DNA from: Thalassia testudinum
Taxonomy: Eukaryota; Streptophyta; Magnoliopsida; Alismatales; Hydrocharitaceae
Reading direction: 5' to 3'
Assembly (NCBI GenBank): GCA_037157565.1
Contig: JAZHRO010000003.1
Span: 70,062,501 to 70,126,500, forward strand
Length of the DNA: 64,000 nt
Shown here: positions 33,711 to 46,202 of the stretch, one piece after another
Layout of the letters: each line of letters opens with the position of its first letter
Numbering within the stretch: position 1 is the stretch's first letter
The notes under the pieces: generated by a model
The model's input: only the letters and a program-made list of their open reading frames with translations
What the model was told of the DNA's origin: nothing
Databases searched by the model: none
Program-made: the position numbers and the translations under genes

Positions 33711-34954
33711 TCTTGTGAACCTATCCAAGGTCGAGAAACTCAAATTTACTGTGGAGGACAAATTCTACCTCAAGGATGACCCACTACTCTTTCGCATTGG
33801 AGCGGATCAGATTGTTCGAAAATGCATCCTAGATTCTGAGTTCCTTAGTGTGTTATCTTTTTGCCACAATGATGCTTGTGGTGGCCACTTCTCGAGATGG
33901 AAAACCACTGCAAAAAATTTGCGGTCGTAATTTTTTCTAGCCAACTATTTTTAGAGATACACACGAATACGCCCAACACTACAAACGATGCAGTCGGTCG
34001 ATTCTATGACCAAGAGAGACATGATGCCACTCCAGCCCATCATGGTTGTAGAAGTGTTCGACGTCTAGGGCATCGATTTTATGGGCCCTTTTCCGAACTC
34101 GCATGGCTTCGAGTGCATATTATTAGTCGTCGACTTTGTCTCGAAGTGGGTCGAGGCCATTCTAGCAAGACGGGATGATCATAAGACCATCATCTCCTTC
34201 GTACGGTAGTACATCTTCACGAGATTCGGAATACCCCACGCTCTGATTAGTGATGGGGGAAGCCACTTCATCCACGCTCACTTCAGGTCATTATTAAAGA
34301 AAAACAGGGTACATCACCGTATAGCCACCCCGTATCACCCACAGGCCAATGGGTAGGTTGAAGTATCTAACCGTCGGTCAAGCTGATTCTCCAGAAAATG
34401 GCTAGACCAGACAGGAAGGACTAGTCCGATAAATTAGTTATGCACTCTAGGCATATCAGATCGCATATAAGGCCCCACTCGGAATGTCACCATATCGTAT
34501 GGTATATGGTAAGGCCTGTCACCTTCCTATAGAGCTAGAACACCATGCCTTTTGGGCGATGCGAAAATGTAACCTTGACCTCGATGCAGGACATCAAGAA
34601 TGGAAACTCTAGCTCAACGAATTAGAAGAGATCCGGTGGGAGGTCTATGAGAATGCATTGATATACAACAATAAGACCAAGGCCTTTCATGATCGCCACA
34701 TCCGGAGGAAAGCATTCACACCCAACCAGTAAGTCTGGTTGTTCAATTCATGATTAAACCTTTTCGTAAGGAAGATCAAGTCCAAATGGACTGGCCCGTA
34801 TGTTGTGATTCACCCATATCCTAATGGGGTAGTCCAGATCAGGGACCTAAAATTTGGCCATATATCTACTGTAAATGGCCAGTGCCTCAAGCCATTTTTT
34901 GCCCCAGAACCTCCTCCACCTGGCGAGATTGTTCATCATATTGAGGATGTGTGA
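33711..34954 (+). pseudogene. Integrase of P
   Basis: Finger: ADQIVRKCILDSEF, CHNDACGGHF. Core: GIDFMGPFPNSHGFE (Asp 1), ALISDGGSHFIHA (Asp 2), then VEVSN, where the DD35E Glu is retained although TGG or CAG just before it became TAG. Stops and a frame break lie near 33928 and 34380. The C-terminal part runs to TGA at 34952. Confidence 0.75.
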
Positions 34955-34962
34955 TTGAATTC

Positions 34963-35000
34963 TCGCCCAGCTGGAGGCGTTAAACTCGGCATCTACCTCA
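34963..35000 (+). promoter_or_regulatory. Post-pol motif of P
   Basis: CGCCCAGCTGGAGGCGTTAA nine bases after the pol stop, as in Q. Confidence 0.5.
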
Positions 35001-35180
35001 CATTCTACCATCATCTATACATAACCATTTTCATACATAACATATTTTTCTTTTAGCATATTTTATTTCTGCATATTGCATATTGTCAGGTTGGCCAATG
35101 CTTAATGTATAATTTTAGGAGCAATTATAGGTGATTTCTACCTATTCTCTCCCTGCTGTATTTATTTTCTTTTATATTCA

Positions 35181-35213
35181 TGCATGAGGACATGCAAGAA
35201 CTTAGGCATGGGG
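35181..35213 (+). promoter_or_regulatory. First purine module of P
   Basis: TGCATG, loop AGGA, CATGCA (35181-35196) is a perfect stem; GGCATGGGG follows at 35205. Confidence 0.65.
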
Positions 35214-36932
35214 TGGTAGATACAACAAAACTAAAAATTTCTATGCCAACATTTAGGAAAACTTTGAAGCTTCGTGTCAAATGTACTTTAGGACCCTAAA
35301 TAAAAGAACAACCAACTCCACTTCCAATGCTTGCATTGGAGCTAGAAATCGTCCACAACAACCATTTCCAACTCACCCGCTCACCACATGTTTTAAATTT
35401 AGGGTCAAGTTGATTGTAACCCGATACGGGAATTTCACGAAGTACAAATTTTGCAAGGTTACCTGTTTATTGCATATATACATATTGCATTCATGAATAA
35501 GATTATTTTATTAAGAGAATGCATTAGGGATTTTATCCTCTAGTTGATTCCTATAATCTGGAATCCCGTATAATTTTTAACACACGTAGAATTTGCAATG
35601 GATTCACGGTGAAGGTTGATAAACATCTTTAGTCTATCGAGAAGAAGTAGTGCTTCTTCCCCTGAACCCTGGACAGTGTTTTGGGAGTCAGGTAGATTTT
35701 TTTCCAAAAATCCACCAAATAGTGTGAGATGAGAGTAGAGTGTACTGGTGCTCTAAGATTAGTGTAAGGAATCTAGAATCCAAGATAATTAGGTAATGAT
35801 ACTCAAAGATTAGACATAGTTTTTGCTCTCGGTTACTGCATATACATTTTTGTGCAAATTATGAGAGCCACCAAATATGGCAAATACGTGGAGAGCAAGT
35901 TTTCATAAAAATAGGGCTAAGGTGGATGGTTACGATCATTCTTTATAGAATCCTCGACTGAAGGAGGGTTTGATGTTAAGGACAGAAATACACCATCCTA
36001 TCCATTTCTCCAGGTGCTGTGAGTAGGCACTTCCACCAAATAAGCCACCCAATGTCTCTTGAGTACCACCAATCCCTAATAATGCCTCCTCAAAAAAGCT
36101 CATGAATGTGTGCTAGTTCTGTTATGTTGAAGAAAAAAAGAAAAAAAAATGGTGAAAAGAAAGAAGAATTGAAAAAAAAATTAGAAAAGGAAGAAAAAGC
36201 AAAGAAAAAAATGGAGTGAATATTTAGTGTTTATTTCAGTTGCAGTGAGGCAATACCACCAAATAAATTTGAGATCCATCAAATATGGCCTTAACCCACC
36301 TTTCTTGTGTTTTTGACTGCCCGAATACTGGCTGAGGAATTCCGACTTAGTGTTAGGGTTATAAGAACTCAGCTAAAGTGTTAATGCCAAGTGAGACCAC
36401 CAAATACAGGTCATATGTGTGAATCTGGTGAGGTTGTGAGCTCCAAGAAAAAGAAAGAAAATAAAAGAAAAGGAAAAATTGTAAGAGAGAATGAATACAA
36501 AGGAATCAAAAAAGAGCATAGTTTTTCTCGTCTTTCTTTGAGTTGACTTAGTAATCTGGGAATCTAGATTCTGTATCACTAATCTCTATGTAGCACCAGT
36601 CGAGAGTGAGCCACCAAATATATATTGTTTCCCCTCAGAGATTCTCTACCTAAGCCTAAAGACGGGGTGAAATTCATAGAATATCTTGGATACCCCGAGG
36701 GAAGAAGTTTTCCTATCCTGTTAGAATTTTTACTAGGGGTCAAGTATAGGCTTTAGAGGTGTATTAGTTTTTCACTCGAATCCGTTACAAAAGCTACATA
36801 GCTGCACTTTCACGATAGTCTGGATTTCTAGAGCATAGGATGAAAACAAAAAGGAGAAAAATCTCTATGCATACACTTGATAAAATAATCAATCCCTTAG
36901 GTACCCTTACTATGAATAATTTAGTCTTTCAT
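35214..36932 (+). other. 3' non-coding region of P
   Basis: 1.7 kb, clearly homologous to the same region of Q (42056-43468), with repeated CCACCAAATA phrases in both. No credible ORF. Confidence 0.65.
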
Positions 36933-36965
36933 TTGCGAGGGACTAGCAAGATTTAGGCATAGGGG
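36933..36965 (+). promoter_or_regulatory. 3' polypurine tract of P with upstream hairpin
   Basis: TTGCGAG, loop GGA, CTAGCAA (one mismatch), then GGCATAGGGG. Confidence 0.7.
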
Positions 36966-37807
36966 TATGATTGCGTAGCAATCATACATATTAATTGACC
37001 TAAATTAGGCTAGGACTTAGCATAAGTTAGGGTAGTTCATGCATGCATAAGCATTATTTGCATCTTTACTGCTTTCTTTTAGCAATGCATAAAATAATGC
37101 TATAATGTGCTGATTAGGTGCATTATGTCAATTACAGGTAATAAGCTGTATCTGAAGCTGGATTTGAAGCTGGATCAAGAATAATGGGTGTTGCAGTAGA
37201 GCTGGAGCAGAAGACTTAGATTAGATGTAGTAGATAAAAATTTGAGGGAGTTAAGGTATGCTACTCTGTTAAGTATGAATAAAGCAGTAAAATGTGAAGA
37301 ACTTAACTCCATCCAAGCCCTAGGATAGCCTAGAGACTTCCCCAAGCCTTAGCCACCCTTAGATTAGGTCACTGCACCTTAGGAAACCTTAAAACCCTAA
37401 TTCCAACTTTTATCTGGATGTCCAAATGAATTATAGGATGTTTAGAACCCTTAGCCAACCCCCGCACACCTTAAACCCACTTCTACAGTGTTATTGGTTG
37501 TCCAGACACTTAGTCAGACGTCCAATTTCTGTAGAATACCAAAGATAGAACCTTGAATCCTTCTTGACTGTGATTGGATGTCTAAACAACAAGTTTTGAC
37601 ATCTAATTTTTGAGTATAAAACATCTGATACCATATTTGGACGTCTGGATCTGTTCTCCAGTTCATGTTTTGAGATTCAAGCCTTGATCTTCAATCTCTA
37701 GCTACCTAAACTCAATTCCAACCCCATAAAAACCTAAATTAAGGTACCCTAACCCTAGTACATCACCTCTAGACCTCTCTAAGGACCCAATTAGGTCCTC
37801 ACTAAAC

Positions 37808-37854
37808 CCAATTGACTTAGATCATAGTCAAATACCATTACCTAAGTCAATTGG
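37808..37854 (+). repeat. 13-base inverted repeat in U3 of P
   Basis: CCAATTGACTTAG and CTAAGTCAATTGG, perfect, separated by 21 bases, within a longer run of CAATTG motifs (37800-38000). Confidence 0.7.
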
Positions 37855-38339
37855 ACTCATACGATCCAATTGATCTTAGATCTCAACCCACACAAGTCCA
37901 ATTGGACTCAGTGAGAGTCCAATTGACCTAAGCCCAACCTAATTGAGTTATTTCACCCTCAATTAGGTTCACACTCATTCAATTAAACTTGTGTTAAGTT
38001 TAATTGCAATTCCTCCTTAGCAATTAGGGTTTGCAACCCTAATTTATGGCCTATACCTACCTAAACCCCTTAGGACCTAACCTATACCACTTAGCCAAAT
38101 AGCGCATGGCCACACACTCACACACACACACCCATTCATGCACACACACCCATCTAGAGTTCTCTAGAACTCTCTTCAAACTGGCCACTATTGGTTGCCA
38201 AATTTAGCAACCAAGAGCCATTCAATTCTTAGATCCACTTTTTATGGATCTAAGAACTACCTCTCCTTCACCATGGTTGGCCACTTATGGGGCTCTCTCT
38301 AGAGAGTTCCACACTTCTCTAGAGAGACTCCCTTAGGTC

Positions 38340-38346
38340 TATAAAA
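38340..38346 (+). promoter_or_regulatory. TATA box of P LTR
   Basis: TATAAAA before AGGCCTAAGGG. Confidence 0.5.
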
Positions 38347-39796
38347 AGGCCTAAGGGTTGGCAATTTGCACCCATCCAATTCTTGGCATTCATTCATCCA
38401 TCTAGGTTAGCTACCCTCACATGCATTCCACCTCCACGAGGAGCACCACCATGGAAGCAACCATCTCCACGCCAGGATGCTAGATCATCTCTCCATCCTC
38501 TCTCCAAGGGTCAGCCTAAGCACCATTGGCCGCCCCTCCAACTCTCAGCCACTCAAAGGCCATCGGAGCCCACCTCTGAATGCCCTTCTTTTCTGCTAGA
38601 TTAGTAGCTTAGCTCTTCATAGTTTTACTGCTTTCATTTACTGCATAGTAGTGTAGCTCTTATTCTCCCCCAATGATGCATGCAAAATCCCCCCATATAT
38701 TCCTATATGCGATCATTTTTTGCTAGCTATGTTTGTGTTTTTCAAGCTTTCCTTTACAAGCTTTCCTCTAAATTCTATGTTGCAAACATCCTCCTGAATG
38801 AATGAATAAAAGATTTATATTTTTTTACATATCTCCATGTTGAAAATCACCATGAGCTTATTGGTTGCAATCTATTTCGTGTGATTCAAGTTGCCAGCTC
38901 TTCATTTATATATATATTGCAACAAACATGTCAGTTCTGGAAAATATAGAAGATTTAACTATAAATGCATTTTCCGTAAACAGCCACCACATAACTAGAA
39001 TTGTGCACACCGAAACTCATACTTTCACCTTCGTTATCTATCTAACACATGCACATGTAATCAGAGTTCACAATATAAGTGGCAAAACTCTAATATGAAG
39101 ATTTGAAACTGGCGTGTGATTCTAAATAAGTAGAGTGATAAAAGATTGATTTCAGATTTGAATGAACACCTCCCAAAGACAAACGACTATGACTCAAAGT
39201 CTCGCTATCTTTCTATAAATTTTTTTGTTTGATCGTATTGTGCACTATACTATGATGCATTTTCCTATCAAAAATGCTCTCTTCGACTACAAAACACCTC
39301 GCACTTCACTGTGACCACCATTGTGGAGCCCTCAGTCTAGAGATCCTCCTCCAAGCTTCACACCTCCGGCCATTCCCTCCTCCTCGAGCACGGTCATGGG
39401 GAAGAAATCCCCTATTTTTGCATAGTAAAAATTGCATTAGTTATTACATTCATATGCCATTACAAGCTTTTGATTTTTTCTTTTGTTATTTAATTATTAT
39501 GGCACATTTAAGAGAACACCCTCAAATTTCAATGTAAATGCAAAATCAGCATGACCCTGTCTTATTATCCCAATTGAGAAGCGGCTCCACTCGATTTCTT
39601 GATGAAATTAATAGTGAACATCGATTTTTGACCTTTGCAAGTTTTAATAGGCCATTGTCTCCCTGTGGACACGACCTGCTCCTCCTTGAGTGGTTAACTT
39701 TAATTGTTGACGATTGGTTTTCCGCAACACAATTTCTACTTCGGCAACTTATTTCTTTATGCGAGAATCGTTCTTAAGGAAAGTGACTCATCAACA

Positions 39797-40500
39797 GGAT
39801 CTCCTCTAATGGACTCGAGGTCGACCGAGCTATGTCTGAAATCATTTCATGATTACCTCCACCTAGCTCGGTTAGCAAAATTAGATCATTCTTAGGGCAT
39901 GTCAAATTTTATCGAAGATTCATTCGAGATTTCTCAAAAATTGCTTGTCCATTAACGAATCTTCTGGTAACCGACACTCCCTTTGATTTCGACTCCTCGT
40001 CTCTCAGTGCTTTTTGAGACCTTGTGAAGCGCTGTTTGAAGTGCACCTATTCTCCAACCTCTCGATTGGTCTCTCGACTTCGCTATGTGGTGCCTTGAGA
40101 TGATGTGTGGTGCCTTCAACTTTGCAGTCAGAGCCGTTCATGGCCAATGTCGGGAATGCCAACCATTTGTAATATACTATGCTAGCAAAATGCTGAACGA
40201 GGCTCAATGTAACTATACAGCTACTGAGAAAGAATTTCTAGCTGTGGTATTCGGGTTGGAGAAATTCAGGTCGTACTTACTCAGGTACAAGGTTACCATC
40301 TACACTAACCATTCCGCCATTTGGCATTTGTTGGCAAAGAAGGATGCTAAACCTCACCTTATCGGATGGATCCTTCTTTTGTAGGAATTTGATGTCGAAA
40401 TTTGGGACAAAGCTGAAGCCCATAATGTTGTGGTGGATCAGTTCTCTTGGTTAGACCTAGATTACATTCCATACTCCCTACCGATATTAGACTGATTTCC
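39797..40500 (+). pseudogene. End of RT and RNase H of Q
   Basis: The RT tail (NGLEVDRAMSEII-like) and [19 protein letters not shown] are readable from 39815. RNase H: CGAFNFAVRAVHGQ (first Asp lost), ATEKEFLAVVFGLEKF and IYTNHSAIWHLL (Asp to Asn). A stop at 40382 and an extra duplicated stretch near 40080 are visible. Confidence 0.7.
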
Positions 40501-41827
40501 GGATGAGTTTTTGTTGTCCATCAACTCTATTGAGTTTCCTTGGTATGCTGATATAGCAAACTATCTCATCGTAGGTAGGCTACCTATAGGATTATCCAAG
40601 GATCAAAAACTCAAATTTATATCAGAGGCTAAATTCTATTTTTGGGATGACCCACTACTCTTTTGCATTAGGGCTGATCAGATCATCCGTAGATGCATCC
40701 TTGATTCGAAAATCCCTAGTGTGCTATCCTTCTGCCACAGCGATGCTTGTGGAGGTCATTTCTCAAGCCGAATGACCACTACAAAGATTTTGCAGTCAGA
40801 TTTTTTCTGCCCAACCATTTTCAGAGATACACACTAGTTTGACAAGTGCTGTAAGCGATGCCAGGGGGTCGGTTCTTTGACCTGGAGAGACATGATGCCT
40901 ATTCAACCCATTCTTGTCATAGAAGTGTTCAGTGTCTAGGGCATCAACTTTATGGGCCCCTTCTTGAACTCACATGGCTTTGAGTACATACTCCTCATTG
41001 TAGACTTTGTCTCAAAGTGGGTAGAAGCTATCCCGACAAGATGAGCTGATCATAAGACTGTTCTATCCTTCATCCAGGAATACATTTTTGCGAGATTCAG
41101 AGTTCTCCGTGCCCTGATGAGCGATGGGGGAAGTCACTTCATCCATGCCCATTTCAGGTCATTACTGAAGAAATACGAGGTGTAGTACCACATTGCTACC
41201 CCGTATCACCCACAGACCAATGGGCAGGCTGAAGTATCAAACCATCAAATCAAGCTTATCCTTCAAAAGTAGGTTAGACCTGATAGGAAGGATTGGTCCG
41301 ATTGGTTGATTGATGCACTATGGGCATATCGGACCATGTACAAGGCCCCGCTTGGAATGTCGCCATACCATATGGTGTATGGAAAGGCCTGTCACCTTCA
41401 TGTGGAGCTGGAGCATAGTGCCTTTTAGGCAGTGCAGAAATGTAATTTTAACCTCGAGGTCGGAGGTTATGAAAGGAAGTTTCAGCTCAGTGAGTTAGAG
41501 GAGATTAGGTGTGAAGCTTATGAAAATGCAAAAATATATAAAGTCAAGACAAAGGCTTTCCATGTTCAACACATCTAGAGGAAGGAGTTCGCACTTAACC
41601 AGCAGGTCTAGTTGTTTGACTCCTGATTCAAATTCTTTGCTAGAAAGGTCAAGTCCAAATGGACGGGACCGTTTCTGGTGGTACACCCGTATCCTAAAGG
41701 GGAGGTCCAAATTAGAGACCTAAAATCTAGGCATGTTTTTATGGTTAATGCCCAGTGCCTCAAACCATTCTTTGCCTAGGAACCTCCTCTTGCTGACGAA
41801 ATGATACATCTTCTTGAGGACGTGTGA
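40501..41827 (+). pseudogene. Integrase of Q, first catalytic Asp changed to Asn
   Basis: Finger CHSDACGGHF and CCKRCQG; core [15 protein letters not shown] where GID is expected; ALMSDGGSHF (Asp 2); NGQAEVSN with the Glu intact; then [25 protein letters not shown] in two overlapping parts. Stops at 40837, 40939, 41044, 41185, 41272 and 41428, several readable as W or Q codons changed by one transition. Confidence 0.75.
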
Positions 41828-41836
41828 CTGATGAGT

Positions 41837-41866
41837 TGCCCAGCTGGGGGTGTTAAACTCAGCACA
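41837..41866 (+). promoter_or_regulatory. Post-pol motif of Q
   Basis: TGCCCAGCTGGGGGTGTTAA, ten bases after the pol stop. Confidence 0.5.
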
Positions 41867-42021
41867 TATATACATAGCATATTTCATTTTCGCATATTAT
41901 TTTGCATATTCTTTTTCATATTGTGTATGGCATTGCAGTATTGGCATGAGCTGAACGACAACTCAGAAGCAGTACCAGATGATTTCTATCCACAAACACC
42001 CTGTCTTATTTCTTTTATTCA

Positions 42022-42055
42022 TGCATGAGGACATGCAAACACTTAGGCATGGGGG
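42022..42055 (+). promoter_or_regulatory. First purine module of Q
   Basis: TGCATG, AGGA, CATGCA then GGCATGGGGG; identical stem to P. Confidence 0.65.
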
Positions 42056-43468
42056 AGTAGTCCATAAAAATTGAAAATTTTTTTCCAACAAGTGGGGGAT
42101 TAGATCATTTTATCAAGAGGTTTTATTAAATATTTATTCTTTAGTAGATTCTTAAGCTTAGAATCCAGTATAACCTTACATCTGCATATAGAATTTGTAA
42201 TGGATCCAATGTGAAAACCGATATACATCTCTAGTTTGTTGAGAAGAAGCATTACTTCTTCTCTTGAACCCTTGCACAACAATTAGGGAGTCAGGAGAAC
42301 CATCTTCTAGTAGATCCACCAAAACATATGTGAGATGAGAGTATAGAGTCTATTGCTGCTGTAAGGCTAGTGTAAGGAATCTTTAATCTTTAATAATTGA
42401 ATAATACTTGGAATTGGGCATAGTTTTCGCTCTCAATTCTTGCATACTAATTTTGTGAGAAATTTCGTACGAGAGCCACCAAATAAGGCAAAAATACAGA
42501 GAACAGGTTCTGATAAAACTAGGATTGAGGTGGATGGTTACGACCGTCCTCTACGGAATCCTCAGCTGAAGGAGAGTTCTGATGTCAAGGTTATAAATAA
42601 GTAGTCCTATCTATTCCCTACTTGGTGCTGAGAGTAGGCACTTCCACCAAATAAACCACCCGAGATCCTCTTGGTCATCCCCAAAAATCCCAAATAATGT
42701 CACATGAATAAAAGTATGCATGTTGTGTTACATTGTTGTGTTATGTCATGTTGGTAACAGCATTGTGCCAGTATATATATATATGTGTTATTTTAAGAAG
42801 TTTGAGTTATGTAAGTCAAACTGTTTTGAGGCAAAAACACCTACCATCCCTACAAACCACCAAATACAACCATAACCTATTTTTATGTATTTCTGATTCT
42901 ACTGAATACGGGATGAGGAGTCTAACTTAGTCATAATTTTATTAGAACCTAATTAAAGAGTAATGCCATGTAAGACCACCAAATATAGTTGCAAATCTGG
43001 TAAGATGTGAGCTTAGGAGGAAAAAAAAAAGAAAAAGAGAGAGAGAGAAAGAGAGAGAAGAGAAAAAGTATAGAAGATTAAAGAGAGCATAGTTTTCAAG
43101 CATTTCTCAAAGATTTATTCAATAATCTAAAAATCTAGATTCTGAAATACTAGTCTCTATGTAGCACCAGAAGAGTGTGAGCTACCAAATACAAATCCAG
43201 ATAACTCAGACATCTTCTACCTAAGCCAAAAGCCGGGGCTAAAATCATAGAATAGTTTATGTCCTCAAGAGAAGTAGTTTGCCTATCCCAACAGAGTTTT
43301 ACTAGGGGTCAAGTACAAGCTTTAAATGTGTATTGTCTCTTCACTTGGATCCGTTCCAAAAGCTATAATATTATATATTCAAGATTTTCTAGATTATGAT
43401 ATTTTGGATGAAACAAAAAGAAATAAACCTTTAGTTAAACTCTTGATAAAATACATTTAGTCTTGAAC
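42056..43468 (+). other. 3' non-coding region of Q
   Basis: 1.4 kb homologous to the P region. It includes a GA-rich run near 43025-43065. No credible ORF. Confidence 0.65.
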
Positions 43469-43501
43469 TTGCTAGGGACTAGCAACATTTAGCCATGGGG
43501 C
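43469..43501 (+). promoter_or_regulatory. 3' polypurine tract of Q with upstream hairpin
   Basis: Perfect TTGCTAG, GGA, CTAGCAA at 43469-43485, then GCCATGGGGC. Confidence 0.7.
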
Positions 43502-44711
43502 TATGATTGTATAGCAATCATAGGCCCTAATTCACCTCAATTAAGGTAGAACCTAGCTTAACATGGGCATTCTACATGCATACACACTGTACTTTGCATC
43601 TTAGATGATTTATATGTTTTATACATAATAATGTGTTATTTGAGAGGCATTAATAATTGTAGGTAATCTAGGGCTGCAGATGACCGATCCAACCTTATGG
43701 ATCTATTTGGAATGATGAAGGGAGTCCAACACTTCCAAGAGCGCATCAATCAGACTCCCGTAGCACCCTAGGTAGGATGTAGAAGAAGCAGGAGCCAAGG
43801 GACAAATTGAAGACTATCCAAACCTCAGATGACAAATCCATTCGCATGGATGGATCCGGATCTATGTTCGCAATCCAATGGTGCAAAAATCAACTTAATT
43901 GGAGGCCTACATCATCAGATACAAGAAGAAGATGGATGGCTACAATTGCACCACATGATGCCATCACAGCCGCCCCTCACTGTGCCCTAATCTGGGAAGG
44001 AGTGTCGTGGGCCGTTGGATGATCATCTAATGGCCGCGATGTAGCCACGTCACCCACCTCTAGCCATCTCGTCAAGTGAGGGCAAGATCTCGACCATTGG
44101 ATTCCCATCCAACGACCCAAGGCCGCTGCACAGGTTTAGGAAACCGCAACAATCCACGCGCGCAGTACAGCGGAGTGCGCTCTTAACAGATAGTGGGCGA
44201 CACAAGTTCAAAGCGTGATTGGTCGTCAGCCGCCAGCAAGTGAAATTCCATTGCAGGATCTTCATCGGGCGGATCGACGGCAAACGCATGGTTGGTGTAG
44301 GAGAATCGGATGTAGACGCGCTCGATGATGAGCGGCTTAGGACTCAGCGGGCACAGCGTAGGCTTTTCAAGCCATCAAATTGAGAGATCGGATGGTTGAG
44401 AAGCTTTAGTAGTTGAGGCACTGATCAAAGGGTAGCGCAGGCATGAATCTGAACCATTCGATCTTATGATCGAACAGTTGACGATTGGGTGGGTTTCAGG
44501 GAGAGTGGCGAAGCGTGGAATGCAGCGTGTGAGTGAGGAAGCAGCTGAGCTACCTGACCTTGATCCAACACTCCAACGGCTGCCACGTGGTAGCACTAGA
44601 TCAAACAGTGGTTGGAAGAAGGATTTGGAAGGCTTAATCAGGATCGTTGACTAATCTGAAGCCTTTGCATGGATTAAGGGGTTAAATACCCTAAATGCCC
44701 TTCTCAAAAGC

Positions 44712-44718
44712 TATAAAA
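44712..44718 (+). promoter_or_regulatory. TATA box of Q LTR
   Basis: TATAAAA in AAAAGCTATAAAAG, a phrase also present in the R LTR. Confidence 0.5.
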
Positions 44719-45580
44719 GTTCTAAGGGACCCCTTTGAAAGCCATTCCCTTAGTTTCTTCTTCTTCCTCCTTCTACAACTCCTCTCTCTTCTTCTTCTCA
44801 TCTTCTCTGCCTCCATGTCTGCACCTCCGTCTAAAACGTCCGTTGGGCCACCCCAACAAATCGTTGCTCCTCTTCCTAACCTCTGTAAAAGGCCACCATG
44901 GACCACCCGTGGTGCCCTCCTTTTGTTACCATAGTGGTTGTTTACATTCATGTTTTCATTCTTTTGCGTATATCAAATTCAATCTCTTTGTCGTGTGGAT
45001 ATTGTGATTGATTGTTTCTATTACATCGTACTTATATTTGGAATAAACGCATGAAATCAAAAGTGCTTTCTGCCTCCCTGTGATCTATCGGGACTCACCA
45101 GTTTCCTTAATTTATTTGCTTGAGACGTGATGTAAACATGTTTACACTACATAAGATGTCTATTATGCATGTTTTTAAGCATAGAATTGCATTGCATACT
45201 ATAAATATTGCATAACATGCATCATTTTGCATTTAGATTTGTTTGAATAAAATGGAGGTTAATTGTCTCATTTTATGTTCAAGGACAAGGAAAACTTTTT
45301 ATCAGTGTCTCGGATCGAAGATCCAACCATAAAGATGTGATCAGGGCGATGATTGGAGTCCAACGACTTCAAGATCGCCCCAATCAGACATCTGTAGCAT
45401 TAGATAGAGGTCGGGGAACCCTAAAAGATCAAGGGCCAAGATGGTGTGGATCCACACTTCAAATGACAAATTCGACCGCACGAAGGGATTCGAATCGACG
45501 ATCGCAGCCTAACGACATGAAAATTGACTCAATCCGACATCCGTGGCACCATCTACATCATCCAGAAGATGGACGGCCAA

Positions 45581-45602
45581 GATGGTGCCATGTGGTGGCA
45601 TC
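45581..45602 (+). promoter_or_regulatory. U3 palindrome copy in solo LTR
   Basis: GATGGTGCCAT then GTGGTGGCATC; the centre is CATGTG instead of CACGTG. About 453 bases from the LTR start. Confidence 0.5.
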
Positions 45603-46195
45603 TCGGCTGCCCAATCGACCGCCCTCAACTTCTGAGGATGCTAGCACCCACGAATCTCCATTGTTGGATCAAGATCCAACGGCTGAGATTGTGCCCAACC
45701 GGCGCCCATCCTCGAAAGCCGCACCTGAAAGAGCTGCCTTGACCGTTGGATCTCAATCCAATAGTCTTGATCGCACGCGCACGATTTGTAAGCGTGAAAC
45801 AAATGCACTTGTAGCGCATTGGTCGAACGCACTTACGCGATGCAGCGGTGTGCGTTCAATTCCTCATAAGCGGGCTCCACGATTGCTCGATCACGATCGA
45901 GTGACTGCGGGCGCTCAATCCCGACCATGCGCTATTGCACGCCCGCGTGTCATGCGCGATCGCACACGGTGAGCATGTGATGAGGAGGCGGGCGAGTAGT
46001 GCTCCCAGCCATTCGATCTCATGATCGAACGGTCGAGATTTAGACGGTGTGAGCACACATTGCATGCATAGAAGGCGAGCGGGCGATGCACGTTGCCCAC
46101 ACTTGGGGCTTTAGTGATGGTTTTATCCATCATTGAAGACCCCTAATATAATATTTCGAAATTAAAAAGACCAAATTGCCCTCACTCCTTGCAAC

Positions 46196-46202
46196 TATAA
46201 AA
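46196..46202 (+). promoter_or_regulatory. TATA box of solo LTR
   Basis: TATAAAA in the shared phrase GCAACTATAAAAGGAGACC. Confidence 0.5.

Larger units (their letters stand above)
27656..39796 (+). mobile_element. Element P: Athila-like gag-pol element lacking its 5' LTR
   Basis: It holds part of the leader (from about 27656), gag, protease, RT, RNase H, integrase (stop at 34952-34954), both purine modules and a full 3' LTR (36968-39796). Leader orientation was set by phrases shared with the C and R leaders. 5' LTR and primer site are missing. Many stops derive from CAG, CGA or TGG codons. Confidence 0.8.
36968..39796 (+). repeat. 3' LTR of P
   Basis: Starts TGATTGCG; ATGATTGC, GTA, GCAATCAT is a perfect hairpin at its very start. 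TATA at 38340. U3 holds many CAATTG palindromes and a GGACGTC-like series (37417-37650). U5 has the phrase TCTCCCTGTGGACACGACCT near 39657. It ends about TCATCAACA, after which the RT text of Q begins, so P may have inserted into Q. Confidence 0.75.

Noticed and set aside
38640..39796. Possible small host gene between P promoter and Q
   Set aside because: The stretch fits the R-U5 part of the P LTR and ends with the U5 phrase; no exon-like structure found.
45337..45972. 211-codon frame in the solo LTR
   Set aside because: U3 sequence with no counterpart frame in the M1 copy of the same LTR and no domain.
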